This document shows, piece after piece, positions 12,126-24,597 of a stretch of DNA of 64,000 nucleotides. Origin of the DNA: Gelatoporia subvermispora B (taxonomy: Eukaryota; Basidiomycota; Agaricomycetes; Polyporales; Gelatoporiaceae); NCBI GenBank assembly GCA_000320605.2, contig KB445803.1, positions 702,714-766,713 of the forward strand, given 5' to 3'. Both the position numbers and the translations under genes were made by a program. The notes beneath the pieces are model-generated. The model saw nothing but the letters and a program-made list of their open reading frames with translations, was not told where the DNA came from and searched no databases. Positions within the stretch are counted from its first letter, which is position 1. Each line of letters starts with the position of its first letter.

Positions 12126-13057
12126 CTCAGAGGATGTGGTGGGTTGGAATGAGGAGAGGAGGAGCGGAACAACGAGGCAGGAGGCTGCTGTGCACAGCGC
12201 CTGACAATTACGCGCAGCCAAACTCGGCCAAAGCTGCGCTCCTCGACTTACGCGTCGTCCGCAGTCTCTTCTCCACTCCTCATCTCTACTCCGTCGTGGC
12301 CGTGTTCAATCTGATATACCTCACAGGCCACTTTAAAGCATATTTATATCTCTAAACAGTCAGGCATGATGTTCACCACGGGTGCGCACAGACTTTGACG
12401 CGAAAGGAGCCCTGTGGACCACGTCGCGTCCAATGTGTTCACTTGACATATAATGAAGGCGGTCGAGATCAATATACCAAGCGGTGTATTGCATTCCTCT
12501 CGTTTTGTCGAGCTCAAGTACTGTACTGCGATCAGTGGACCTCGTCTCTTTCGTGACATGCATTATTGCTCAAGCCCTCGGTCCACCGGTTCTGTCGGGG
12601 CGCGTGACCACCGAGCATACGGTACCCACTGCCCCTGAAACGTCTTTCTGATGTATTCATTTCGGCGCGATCCTCAGCCTGCGTTCCACAGAGGTCTGCT
12701 TCAAGCAAGACCTGTGCCATTCAAGCTGGACAACGTAGGCTTGACCTTGCTCGTTCGCTTCAGATTCCCTCGCGCTGTCCAAACAGCGCGCTCCGGTGAA
12801 TTTCTTAGTCTGCCGTGAGTCGACTGCAGGTTACGAGACTTTCTGCTTCGCTTCTTGTCGCCCACAACAGGCCCTTCGCCCCGAGCTTCCGCGTGATGCT
12901 ACGGTCATTACGCGGCAGAATCGTCACGGGTTCCGAGATCAGACGCGTCCGTCCAGCTATGCATCATCTGCTTCTGCAGCTCGACACAGACGGTGTATAA
13001 AAGCCGCCTCAGCCAGATTTTTAATTCGTCTGCCTCTGCTCTAAGCTGGACACCGCG
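12126..13057. other. Divergent intergenic region, VPS1 and GH88
   Basis: The 932 bp separate two divergent genes. Near the right end is the GH88 TATA box at 12996. No coding content is recognisable; short frames on either strand look random. Confidence 0.5.
12996..13003 (+). promoter_or_regulatory. TATA box of the GH88 gene
   Basis: TATAAAAG lies 55-62 bp upstream of the ATG at 13058, a normal distance for a TATA-driven, probably inducible fungal gene with a short leader. Confidence 0.6.
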
Positions 13058-14780
13058 ATGATGGTCTCCAATACCCCTACCTTCTTCGCCTTGCTCGCGT
13101 CCACTGTGGGCGCATATGCTGCTAGCGCGTCCATTGGACTGCCACCTGAGTTGTTCTCGCCGCTCATCGCACAGAAAATCGCTACGATCGCAGCTGCGAT
13201 ACCGAGCCCGATGATGTACCCGCAATATACCGATCGCGTCGAAGGTGTCTGGCAGTACTTCAAACCCGACGAATGGACGACCGGGTTCTTCCCGGCCACG
13301 CTCTACGCTATGCACCAACGGGCCCAGCTGTGTCCTTCGACGAACTCTGGAGATGCAGCGCAGTGGCTGCAGTTAGGACGGGAATGGAGCACGGCCGAAG
13401 TTCCTCTCGAGCAAACTAACACTCTCGGGCATGATGTGGGATTTGTTAGCTACCCCTTTATGCTGGAACTCGCTGTGTACGTCCCAACCCTGCCCCATGC
13501 CCAAAAAAACGACGTTATGTTCATGTTCTAACTATGTTGCAGCGATCCGGATAATACAACCGCACAAGCTGCTGTAAACGCCTTTGCTGCGGATTTGGCC
13601 GCTCGGTTTGATCCCATAGTCGGATGCACGCGAAGCTGGGACACTGCGGATCCTACGGATTTCCAGGTAGATTGCATGCTGTTCGGAACACCGTTTCAAA
13701 CCTGACGACTACGCGTAAGGTCATCATCGACAACATGATGAATTTGCAGGTATTACCACTGCCTCGCGTGCATGGAATTGTAGCGATAGATTTATCTGTT
13801 TGAAGGTTCTCTTCGCTTCATACAATCTCACCAAGAATCAGACATTGGTGGACATTGCTATCTCGCATGCAAATAAGACTATGGAAAACCACATCAGGCC
13901 AGACGGTATGAGAAACTCTCGTATATGCAGTTCTCGATTCATTTATCGACATCCTTGTTCTTAGGTGGCTCGTTCCATGTCGTGGAGTACAACGCTACAA
14001 CCGGCGCTGTCGTCGCGCGCTTCACTTCTCAGGGTTACTCGAACTCTAGGTATCTTTCGATATCCGATGATCGCGGACTCGTTTATTCTGAGACAGTTGG
14101 ACAGTACGTGGAGCCGCGGTGAAGCTTGGGGCATTTATGGGTTCTCCAATAGTAAGTTTGGCATATACTTTGAACAAGACATTATTCAGTTCCAATGCCT
14201 CGCAAGTGTTCAAACACACTGGGCACATCGACTACCTCAACACTGCTCGAAAGATGGCTGCTTATTGGATTGAAAACACACCCTCTGATGGGATTATACC
14301 TTGGTATGGATCTTCCTCTTCCCACGTCCATGCACATTTCATGTAAAGCACCAGGGACTTTAACGCCCCCCTCGTTCCACCACGACCTGCAGATTCTTCT
14401 GCGGCTATGATCGCTGTGAATGGCTTTTTGCTTCTCGCAGAGCAAGAGCTATCTGTGTATAACCTAGTGGGTGCCGCAACCTATGTGGCTGAAGCCATAA
14501 GGGTGCGTCCGGCTCTACCGCCCAACGAGGGTATTCTTTGACCACTACGCAGATGCTGCGATTGAACACTGAGCTCGCATGGAGGCCACAGTGGCAGAGT
14601 CTGCTTGCTAATGGCACTGTTAATAATCCCGAACATAACAATCTGACAGGAATTGTATACGGCAAGTGATGCTCCTTGGTAACTCGGCCAAATGCCTCTC
14701 ATCGGTTTCCCTCCGCAGGAGATTACTTCTTCGTGACTGCGGGCAACCAGCTCGTCGAGATGGGTTTGGCGTCCTGCTGA
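13058..14780 (+). CDS. Secreted GH88 unsaturated glycuronyl hydrolase
   Basis: Glycoside hydrolase family 88 enzymes hydrate and cleave the unsaturated uronic acid left by polysaccharide lyases (pectin or glycosaminoglycan fragments). The protein is about 410 residues over roughly ten exons. An N-terminal signal peptide is visible: FFALLASTVGAYAASAS. Family signatures in order are VWQYFKPDEWTTGFFPATLY, LGHDVGFVSYPFML, VIIDNMMNLQVLF, STWSRGEAWGIYGF and HTGHIDYLNTARKMA. Next come YWIENTPSDGIIPWDFNAPL and PPRPADSSAAMIAVNG. The Asp in HDVGF and the Asp in IIDNMM correspond to the two conserved acidic residues of the family. The end, DYFFVTAGNQLVEMGLASC, stops at 14778-14780. All introns are short and keep frame, so the gene looks intact. 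Substrate (rhamnogalacturonan or other) cannot be told from sequence alone. The TATA box suggests regulated expression. Confidence 0.9.
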
Positions 14781-16472
14781 TAATGACGATAAATACTAAG
14801 ACTGCCCTTGTAACAAATCAACTAAGAAGAGCAAGTTGTCCTGAGAAATAAACATGTTCAGCCGAGCGTTGACCTCCCTGCATGTACAAGCAAGATGCCA
14901 TTACGCAGCATTCAGTGACGTTTTGACTGTTATACCATCAGATTGTGCCATTCTCGCTCCCGCTGGTCGTGAGGCATCAGAGTCTCAGTCGCAACTTCTT
15001 TCGGTCACTCACCGCTAGATTGTAAGGTAGAATTAACATGAAAATTGGGCACAAGCAGTGATCGGCTATCGGGTATGCGGCGGAGATTGTTTTTGTGTGT
15101 CCATATGGCGGAATGCAGAGAGTGCGCGCGCGCACTAGAAGTGCTCCGTTTGTGACGCAGATTGGCAGTAACCAGGAATCGAAGATCCTAGAGTCGAAGA
15201 ATCGAAAGGCACCTCATTCCTCGGCTGTGAAAGCAAATCAGTCCGGGCACCCTTGATCAACGGGAAAGCTAATCTCGAACGAGTTTGCAGATGATTCATA
15301 ACTGTACGTCCTAGTGCCTACTGACTATGCCACCGACAGGTTTACAACTTGAAGCACCTGAACAGGATCGGTGCCCAAAATACATACCTTGCATGGGCGG
15401 CCATGGATTCATGACCTGCAAACCAATCTGCCGCATTGACCATCAGTACCGGTATTGTGGCCACCGCATGATGGACCTTTTAAAGATCCGCTTGGGAAGA
15501 GTGACTGGGATGTATCACACGGAGTCTGCTATAACTGCACTGCGAACAATAACCGATGTGGCGGACATTAGGACTTCGTTGCGAGTGAGTTCCCCTGATT
15601 TGACTTTGCAGTAATGGCAGATAGAGGGATACCGATCATTACCCATCCCCCAACGAGTGAGGGTGCGCAAATCTCGTTGCAACGTGTATCTAAGTCATAG
15701 CAAAGTTGGACATCGAAGAAGGCAAAGTCTTCTAGATGACTAACTCTGCAACGGCGTACCTCGGAGAAGGCGTTTTACTTCGCTGACCGATAACCCGCAG
15801 GAAAGGACAATTGGTTCGGATTGTGACAGCGACAACTATACAAGAACACGACGAGCCAGATGTTTCCATATTTACCACGCACGGGGCCATCATTCTCCTG
15901 AGGGGTGTCGATTGTCTCGCCAACGTGCGTTCTGGAACTTTGCACTGACTTGAGGATGCGATTCTTCACGAGATGAAACTCCGGGCTGTCTATCATTCAC
16001 TAGCAAGCTTTTCGAACGATACCTACTTGCCGTCACTTCCCACTCTGCATCAATCACTTTGTGTTTCGGCACGTCTTCATCTGCACCAGAGTTGGGATAG
16101 CGCGAGTAAATGGAACAGTGGATAGATGGACGCAGATCATGATGGTGGAGCCTGTGCTCGGAGTACAAAGGACACCTACTCTCTCCCAGCTGCCCGTCCA
16201 TATCAATGATCCAGAACGATTTATTTTAAGAAAACACCATGCTTCTGAGTCTTTTGCCCATTAGCAGAGGATTACTAAGAATGCAGTATTTATACTTATG
16301 CGGCAACTGGTCCTCGGGCTGGCGCCAGAACCTGAGATTTGGCAGGATGAAACTGGACAACAAGCTGTATGCAATAAAGCTTTCATCAAGAAAACGTGTA
16401 CTCAAAGTTGAACTAGCCAATCGACAGAACATCGAGATCGACATGAAACAAAACGGTTCTCCAATAGCATGA
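14781..16472. other. Gene-poor stretch, one Cys-rich frame
   Basis: I find no recognisable gene. A plus-strand frame of 95 codons at 15327-15614 is rich in Cys and His (CPKYIPCMGGHGFMTCKPIC, then RYCGHRMMD), but it has no neighbours that splice to it. A minus-strand stretch at about 15775-16200 is partly open. Both could be remnants of an old gene. Confidence 0.35.
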
Positions 16473-18953
16473 TCACGGGGGTGCGTTGAACTCGCAACGC
16501 TGGAATAGCGCTTCAGGGAAGTAACGAGCCCTTACGGTGCGGCCTCCGAAGAACCTGCCGTCCAGCTCCCGAACGGTCTTCCACGCACCAACAGGGCCTG
16601 CAAAGAGTACAAAGATGCGGACGGCCTCTTCTGGGTTCGGCGGCTGTGGGTCCGTCGGGTGCACAAGGACACGTTCGACAGTACCGTTCTTCGAGCATTC
16701 ACCACCTACAGTTGAGACGTTAGTGCAACCGCAACTATTTATATCTGCGACAGGGAACTGACCAATATCGTCTCTCAAATCCTCGTCATACACATCCTCC
16801 AAACCAACCATGTTGGTGAGTAGGACCACGCGGCTTGGCTCGCCAAACCGCTCGCGATCTTCCCTTGTTTTCGCATCCTCGTTCATGTTGACGATCTTGC
16901 CCATCTTGGAGCCCGGTTGGATACCCTTACCGCCCTGGTTTCCCTTTTGACCCTTGGCCCTGCCTGCCGCGATTTGCTCAACGGTGAGGGCATGCACGAT
17001 CCCACTGCCATCGGCACCCAAGCCTTGGCCTTCTTTATGGCCCCATTTGGCCATGAGACGGGCGGCGAAGCCATGAGGATCTGGTCTATGATGAACGGAG
17101 TACTTCAGCCGGGATTCTCAAGCTTTGTACATATAAACATACCTCTTGGAAAGACCAGGTGCTTCTCCCGCACTCCCTGATGGCTCTGGCGACGCGCTGG
17201 GTGACCCAGAAGATGCACTGGCTTGAGGCGGAGCCAATTTCGCGAGCTTCGCTGCGATCGCAGCCGCAGCTTCACGACTACTGCGGACCTTGTCCTCAGA
17301 AAGACCAGGCGCGGGTGCGGGAGGTGGAGGGACCGAGGCCGGCGGCGCGAAGGGATTGTAAGCAAGCGCCGGAGGTGAGGATTCCTTAGAGAACGGCGGG
17401 GGGGTTGGTCGTGTAGTCGACAGAGCAAGATGTCGCAAATATGCTTCTTTGTCGGACAGTGTAACTGATGATGACGACGACGCCGGTGGATGAGGTAGTG
17501 CTGGTGTTGTTGTGCCAGAGCCACTCAGGCCAGGGATCTCGACATCGTCATCGTCATCTGCCGTGAAGGAGATCGAACTCTTGCCAATCGATCCCGAAGT
17601 GAGAGTGAACGATGTGGATGGAGTAGAGAAAGGCACGGTCAATGTAGATGCCGTGGTTGTCACTGAGATCGATGTCGGTGCTGGGGGAGGTAAGATAGGT
17701 TCTGTAGATATGCTTGTGGGTGCAGTAGGCGCTGGCGTAGGGGGAGCAGCAGGACGGAACCCATGCGACATAGCGAGCCTGCGTTGATACGCTTCATCGC
17801 CTGTCAGGCCGAGGTCCACATGCACAGGCGGCGGGTCAGCTACCGCAGGTGCTGCACTTCCGAGTCCTCGGGGGCGATCGTAGTCTTCCGAATCTTCACG
17901 CCAGCCGTCAAAGCGGCCTACGAGGAAGGCGTAAGCACCCAGTATACCCGCAATGACAAGATGATACTAAAATGACATACCTGTCTTGCGAGGCCGCTCA
18001 TCCTCCGATCCGGAACCCTCGCTGTCAGTGTAGTCGCTATCCCGGCGGTAGCGTTTGCGTTCCTCCGCCCGGCGCTTCTCTGTCAGCAGCCGCTCTCTGC
18101 GTTCCTCGCGTTCATGACGTTTCCAGATTTTGTATTCATTGTAATCATTTGGACGTGTGGGGTCATATTGTTCAGTGGGATCCCACACCGCGAAGACAGG
18201 CACATTTTTCTTGTTCTTGAGACACAACGGACGTGTATCACAGTCGGAGCAGAGTAGCAGAAGTTATTGATACGTACCTTCTTCCCCTTCTTCCCACCAC
18301 CCTTCTTGCCGCCCCTCTGGGCCTTGAAACCATTGACATCCTCGTCAAGAATCATGGACGGCGGTTTAATCTTCTTGCCCCATCCCGTGCTTTGAGGCTG
18401 TTCTGCCGGTTCCGCAGGCTTTAGCTTCTCTGGCTCAACCAAGGCTGGTGGCGCAAAAACGACCGCTGTACTGGATATTGTTGCGGCCGCAATGGCGGCG
18501 GATCCCGATGCGGTGGTGACAGCGGCGCCGATGGGCAGTCGTGCAGTGGCTGGCTTCGTCTTCTGCCCTACGTTGCGGCGGATAGGCGCAAACGCAAGAC
18601 TGGCTGACCAACCTGGGAACGACGTTTGGAGCCCATGCAGGCGCGAGGGAGAGCATGAATGATGACATCGTGAATAACAAGTTCTACATCGCCTAGGCTG
18701 CAGAATAGGAAGAGATACCGGCTGTGGCCTTCGCGGCTGCACCTGCATCGGATGCCCCTTTCGCGCTCGTGCTGGCTTCTGCGTTCTCGTGTGCAGGGGC
18801 TGAGGGAGAATCGTCCTTCGGTGCTACAGCGACTGTGCTGTCGGGGAAAGCGTTGCCGATGGGTGCCGAGGAGGGGAGAGATGTCGATGGGGTAAAGGAC
18901 TTTCCTGAGGAAAATTGAATGCCTCCATAGAGGCCTCCAGCTCTGCTCGACAT
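16473..18953 (-). CDS. RBM17: Splicing factor SPF45/RBM17-like (G-patch + RRM)
   Basis: U2-associated splicing factor; the human homologue contacts SF3b155 and helps 3' splice-site choice. The protein is about 700 residues. It starts [20 protein letters not shown]. The conserved region [20 protein letters not shown] follows, then a Gly/Lys stretch and [21 protein letters not shown] basic region ([20 protein letters not shown]) comes next. A long Ser/Thr/Pro-rich insert is typical of basidiomycete copies. The G-patch is [20 protein letters not shown]. After [20 protein letters not shown], the C-terminal UHM-type RRM contains [39 protein letters not shown] and [19 protein letters not shown]. 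About six introns. The domain order and UHM-like [12 protein letters not shown] match SPF45. Human SPF45 is 401 residues, so the low-complexity insert makes this one longer. Confidence 0.92.
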
Positions 18954-21078
18954 GGTAGAAGATGGTCAAGGGAGATAAGTGCTGAGTCCAGTACCTTGCA
19001 ACACGACGGCTGCGCGAACACTGTCGTTGAATACGTAATCATTCCCACGCAACTGATAGTCTCACGCCGTTCCGCCTCCCCACCGTGCAAAATACGATGT
19101 TCTTGATGTTTCGAGTTCAAACTTGTTTACACTTTGCAAAAATCATACAAGTCACCATGTACTCAACCTTTCATCTTGTTATTTTTTGCACGGGGACAAT
19201 ACGTACTATTATTAGCCGTAGGCACCTTTGATTCCATCACGTCTATCATACATACTTCTAGTTCCTGAACATGAGTAGGCATTCGAAACAACGAGACATA
19301 GCACTGAGTAGTATCCCCTCAAATTATGAATACCGTGTGCGGAGGCCGTATGGGATAGATGGATAGGGATCAGCTCCCCGTTGCCCAATTTCCATAGATT
19401 CTATACTGCACTCAATGTGACCAAAAGAGTGTTTAGACGCATCACATTGATGAAAATAAACAGCTGATTGATATGACGCAGGCCCGGGCGGAAACGTTGC
19501 ATTTCGCAAGTTCAAAATGAAACGCCATGAAGACAAAATTGTGCTGCATGATCCCAAACTTTCACATCGATAAGCATCCATACTGCTAGATAATAGAACT
19601 TACATCCAATGTATGTATAAGACTTACTCCGATTCTAGGATTTTCCGGGAAATGAATGAGCTGCGTACTAACGCACCCGAGGGCGGCGATACTCACACTC
19701 TGTTACCCACAGTCCGAAGACGAGTTCAAAGGCTCATTCTGGCAACCGAAGATTCTCTCGCTGTAGTCTTGCTCGTGGCGTTCACACGGACTTGGGCAGT
19801 GGTTTGCTGTTCACAAGCTCTGAGAGACAAATTTCATGCTCTGTCAATCACCATATCTTCTGGTATGTTTGTATAGTTCGCTCTAGACTTGGTATCGATC
19901 GCAGTCGCACTTCTCACGAATCTGATCGAAGTCGACATTTCCTTGCATTGCACCTTGATTATTTTCCTCCGTAAATGCCAAACTGTGTTTTTTGAGTTCG
20001 TCTTACATCGATGAGGCTATAAGGACAAGCTGACTGCACCAAAACTGCACCAAAGCAGGGTATTCGATCGTGCAGGTGTACATTGTTTGAGGTGTTAATT
20101 CCGGGGTACTAACGAGGTGTGTCATAGGCTACAGCAGATAACAGCAGATCTGAAAATTTCAGTCATACGGTCTTTGCACCACAATTAATCTCATCTAAGG
20201 GAGGATCAATGTAGGCACCCCCGAATTGTCGAGATGTCGCAACTAATATGGTCTAACATATGAGGCCAAGTGACCGTCATCCGTGTAAGTGGTTCGCTGG
20301 AATCTCTCCAAGGCTGCCACTGAATATCAATCAATCGGAAGCGTCGTTTAGGTCGGGGCTGTTATTTAACATGCTGACTGTCCTTACGTGCGCCCAGACA
20401 TTCGCAGACAATCACGTCAAGTCCGCGATTGCGTATGGTGGATGCTGGAACAGAGGTGCTCCTCCAATTTCGGAACCAGTGATTTGAGATAATGCTGAAT
20501 GTACTGTATCGTCATGTATGTCAAAAGCGTTGAAGAGATGTTAGAACCACCAAATGATTCTCTTGAATGAGCAGAATCGTCATGGTGGAATGCTCAATTA
20601 ATCGCCGAGTGACTATGGCGAATGATCGCTACTGGTATCCGAAGCATTCAATTGGGAGCTGAGGGAACACTTGCATCAGTAATAAAAGAATGTAATCAGC
20701 TTGTTTTCTTGATCGAAGGACATGGGAGCGCATAGCAAATTCGAGAGGTGCAAGGAGGCGAAACGAGCCCCAACGTCGTGCCTGATTTGCTTACATAATA
20801 CGCGCCGGTGTGTGTCCTTGCTGGCAGTTCCTTCCTGACGCCTGTCCTCGCCTGTCCAGTCTCACATGCACATCTCCAGTCATTGTCAAACTATGTCAAC
20901 TTCGCGTCACGGATTGCATTACAGAACTCAACATGATCTGCCCGCCATGGAGAAGAACAGGGACAACATTCCCAGGAGCTTCGTGTGACAACGTGTGAAA
21001 TCGCCGCCAAAGGCTGAGAACGAGACAGCAACGAGAGCGAGCATTCCATTCAACAACATGCAACAGCTATGATACATT
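18954..21078. other. Gene-poor stretch
   Basis: About 2.1 kb with only short, scattered frames. Base composition is slightly more AT-rich than the surrounding genes. I see no transposon protein, long terminal repeat or tRNA. The left end contains the SPF45 promoter. Confidence 0.45.
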
Positions 21079-21736
21079 TTAAACAAGATTAGGCGTGAGG
21101 TTAAACCAAGAAGTATACAGTACAACGCCGGACTCGACAACGTCACCTGGACGAACGCCTTAATTTTTCGTGGGGTTGGGAGGCGCAAGCAGCATTTTCA
21201 CCGGACGAATACCTTGGCAGCGTCGACAAACAGCCAACGCGAGATCCTGAGGAGATTGAGTACGGAGGTAACCAACAGAAACTGAGAAAGAGTACAACTT
21301 ACAACGACCAGCGCAGAGAGTCTGCGACGTCTCTTGGGCTGTGGCCCATTGCTTGCGTTCAACGCTGTATCAAGGTTGTCTATATCCCTCTCGACCTCTG
21401 TCTGATCCTCCACGATCGGGTACAGCTGTGGTACGCGAGTGAGAGGGGCGATTTGGAGATCCTTGACGGTACTGCATACCCGAGGAAACGTGACTTCCTC
21501 GTCATCAGAGTAGCGATAGTCAACCGTTTGCTGTAGGAGATAAGCATGTGGGACTTTAAGGTGATAGGGAGTAGGTAGTTTACCATCAGGCGATCAGAGG
21601 CACGACGGCGGGTTTGGGGGTAGGGGTGGTATCGCCCGAGATAGCTCGAGCGATACGAGGGCAGACGAGAGGTATCGGAGCCCCCGTTGGATAGAACCAA
21701 GTCAATAGATGGATAAGAAGGCTCAGATTGCCGCAT
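21079..21736 (-). CDS. Hypothetical small protein
   Basis: The ATG at 21734-21736 starts MRQSEPSYPSIDLVLSNGGS. After an intron with GTAAAC donor and CTACAG acceptor, the frame continues VDYRYSDDEEVTFPRV and VERDIDNLDTALNASNGPQ, followed by a KRRRR basic patch that could be a nuclear signal. The 3' structure is uncertain. Splicing two further short introns gives an end at 21079-21081; reading through instead gives hydrophobic segments ending near 21198 or 20928. Charged, acidic and basic clusters alternate as in real proteins, but no family is recognisable. It sits alone in a gene-poor stretch. Treat the existence of the gene as likely and the end as tentative. Confidence 0.38.
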
Positions 21737-22939
21737 CGTGCGGTATATTCGATATGATGAAGGGAGCGGACGAGAGCTGGGCGTAGGGGAGCAGGCAAAA
21801 GGAGAGTGATACTGGAGGGAGGGAAAGAACCCTAGAAAACTGTGATCGACTCGTGCCTTTCATTTTTAACGGCGAGCGAGTGAGAAGCAGCGGCGGTTTC
21901 GTAAGGGAGCGCGTCGCATCAAGGCTGCACTTTGCCAATTGCAGGTGCGCGGACGCGTCTGTCACCCCGCGTACCCACTCCATTTGCTTCCGCGACGCGG
22001 CCACTGGGAAATGCCTCCGCGACATCGGACGCCTTGCTTGCTCTGCCTGCACTGTGTTCATTCCACACTGCTGAAAACTCGAGTATACTCTGTAGCATGA
22101 GCTGGGGACAGCATATCGGTCAACAAGATATGATGCGCTGATCAGACCGAGAACCGTCGACTCTCATGCACTTATGCATGGCCGATGAGTTCTCTCGTCG
22201 GGTCAGCGTGCGGCCTCCTGCCCTCTCACAACAACAATCTGAACATATGCATGCACCCACACATCATATGCAGAAGGGCCCTCTTCAGCCGTCCGAGGAC
22301 GTTCAGGAGCGTAAGGTGAGCCCTCGCACAACATGGCCAACACATGCCTCTCCCGCAGTCGATGCTCAGCATCGCGAGATTCGACCGTCAGCACGCTTCA
22401 TGTGTACGTTTCTTCTATACATGCCCCGATGCCCCGACCATTGGCATAGAACATGTAGACTGCCACACGCTTTGCAGGCTACAGCCCTTGGGCCCACCGG
22501 GTGGACGCGGAAGCGCTGTGACGCGTGACCATCGGGTCACGCGCCACAGGCCGCCGCATCAAAGCGCGAGTCGCGCGAGTCGCGCCCCTCATCTTCCTTC
22601 CTGTTTCCATGAACGATGCTGTGACTGTGTGCTGAGTGACCTCAAGCAACAATACAGAATATTCAAGGTAGAAGACGAAGAGTATGATCAACAAATGACA
22701 TGCTCTGAGAGCAATGAAGCCGCAAGACCATTATGCATGATCACGAGCCAGACTGTGTGCCTATCTGCAACAGCAAGACCTACTGTTCCAGCAAAACGCA
22801 AGCAGAGACATGCGTGATGCTGCCATCAAAACAAGAGACTGTATATGGTCAAGAATGCACGCACCCAAGATGCACTTGGCCGCTAGGCCTTATGACAACC
22901 AATATTCGATGACTACACTTCAAGAAAGGCGTATCATGA

Positions 22940-23362
22940 GACGCGAAGAAACATTCTGAGGCCCTTGGGCTCGATGTCTGCATAGTTGTGGTGTCTTTGA
23001 ATCCAAGAGCACGAAGTCATGCACCTTGTGACGCGCCCTGGGTCGCGATAGGTTGTTCAGATGCCGTCTTCAGCGGTATCAACGCCGTTCTCGATGCCAG
23101 ACGTGTTCCAAAGTCGCTGGACATCGTGACGGTGAAACCGGTATCGTGTCGAGAAAGTGCTGCCGCGCTACAGAAAAACTCTGGGGATGTCGTAACTTCG
23201 GGACAAGAGCTGGTGCCGAGTCTTGCTAAAGCCATGTCAGAAGACGAGCAGGTCAAGAAAGGGGATGTTGAAAGAGTACGCGTTGATCGCGTCGGCATCG
23301 CTCGTGTTATCTTCCGGAAGCTGTCGATCTCTAATGTGGAGGAAGTACTGCTAGCAAAATGA
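22940..23362 (+). other. Orphan open frame, possible exon or relic
   Basis: An uninterrupted frame of about 140 codons ends at a TGA at 23360-23362. Its residues alternate hydrophobic and charged in a protein-like way (CSDAVFSGINAVLDARRVP, then SLAKAMSEDEQVKKGDVERV). There is no ATG near its start, so it would have to be a last exon or a relic. The minus strand is also open over 23017-23475, which weakens the case. No family recognised. Confidence 0.2.
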
Positions 23363-24537
23363 GCCTGCTGTGGCACGACGGCGATGAGAGCATGCGGAGC
23401 TCGGTGACAACCTCGACGCGCAACGATCCTCCCGACAATGGGGGACAGATCGTCTTTCTGGCATGGTATTACCAACTGTCTGCTATGCGCGCTGGTAGGG
23501 GAGGAAGGTGTGGTGTCGAAATGACCCTCAGGTCAAGACAACTCGAGGATGGCTCATCAGTGACCTCCGCTCGTCGGGTTCACGCTCGACAAGTTTTGCC
23601 GATCTTCTGCAGCACCCTTTGAATGGGAGTCTGCAGTAATAATCACCACAGATCAGTGAAGGCGTGACCTGACGAGAGGGAGCAGAGGGGGGCGCAAGTG
23701 GTCGCTGAGGAGAAAGGCGGAGTGCCGCGTCTTTTGACTTTCTTGGCCACCACCCCTTCCTGCCCACTACTCTCGGTCGCGTCCGGCTCTGCGTGTCTCA
23801 CATCCACCTACCTTCATTTGTTCACTCTCCTCTACTATTGTGAGACTGTGTTCTTACGGCACTTGTACTCGAGCCGCGTCGGAGACCATGACGGACAGCA
23901 CTTTCGGTCTCTCGGGTCTAAAGCTGCACAATCTCAAATGGTTACACCCCTCAATTTGACGTCCGATGTTGAAGCCACGACAGCGTCATTTTCTTCTCCG
24001 AACCTGAAGACTTCAACCGCGGACATCGTTGCATAATTATCAGAAGCTCGACGGCTGCATTTAGGGGAGATCTCATGTTGAATTGACGTTATGGTGGACG
24101 CAAGGTGCGCAACTCCCCAGACAGTCCAGCTCTCACCATACACACCCGACAAAACACGTCTTTGGTCATCAGGGTATCCAGATTTACCGGGCCGTATTCA
24201 AACAATTTCACGAGGCACATTCCTATTGGCACGAACCGGCTATGACAAGCTACACCCTGACTATTCACCTATCGTCGCCCTTGGCCGCCTTTGACAATGT
24301 CTGTTATGCCATTTGTCTGATTGTGAACCCTGTCTCCACCTTCGGTAACCAAGCGATGTCCATAGTCGCATTAAGTGCAATGCACCGCTGAAACGGTCTG
24401 ACCTTGCGTCGATGCCACAACGTGATCAGCACTACCCCCAAAGTGGCACTGAGGTCAATTTCCCACCATCGGGCACTCCTGTATGACCCCAAGCAAGCCT
24501 GCCATCGGATCGCCTTATCTAAGCATGTAGGCAGATG

Positions 24538-24543
24538 TATAAG
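24538..24543 (+). promoter_or_regulatory. TATA box of the ABM-fold gene
   Basis: TATAAG lies 55-60 bp upstream of the ATG at 24598, a usual spacing for fungal TATA promoters. Assignment is by motif and distance only. Confidence 0.45.
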
Positions 24544-24597
24544 ATCCCCGCATGAAGTGATCGTACTTATCTAAGGTCTGAAACGCTCCTCATCGCG

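Larger units (their letters stand above)
21737..24597. other. Gene-poor stretch, one orphan open frame
   Basis: This 2.9-kb stretch has no recognisable gene. The only long plus-strand frame with coding-like codon use is at about 22940-23362 (listed separately). Short frames elsewhere look random. No inverted terminal repeats or transposase were noticed. Confidence 0.4.

Noticed and set aside
12126..12221. Upstream in-frame extension of Vps1 (about 32 residues)
   Set aside because: The extra residues are hydrophobic and unlike Vps1 N-termini; the ATG at 12125 matches the family start.
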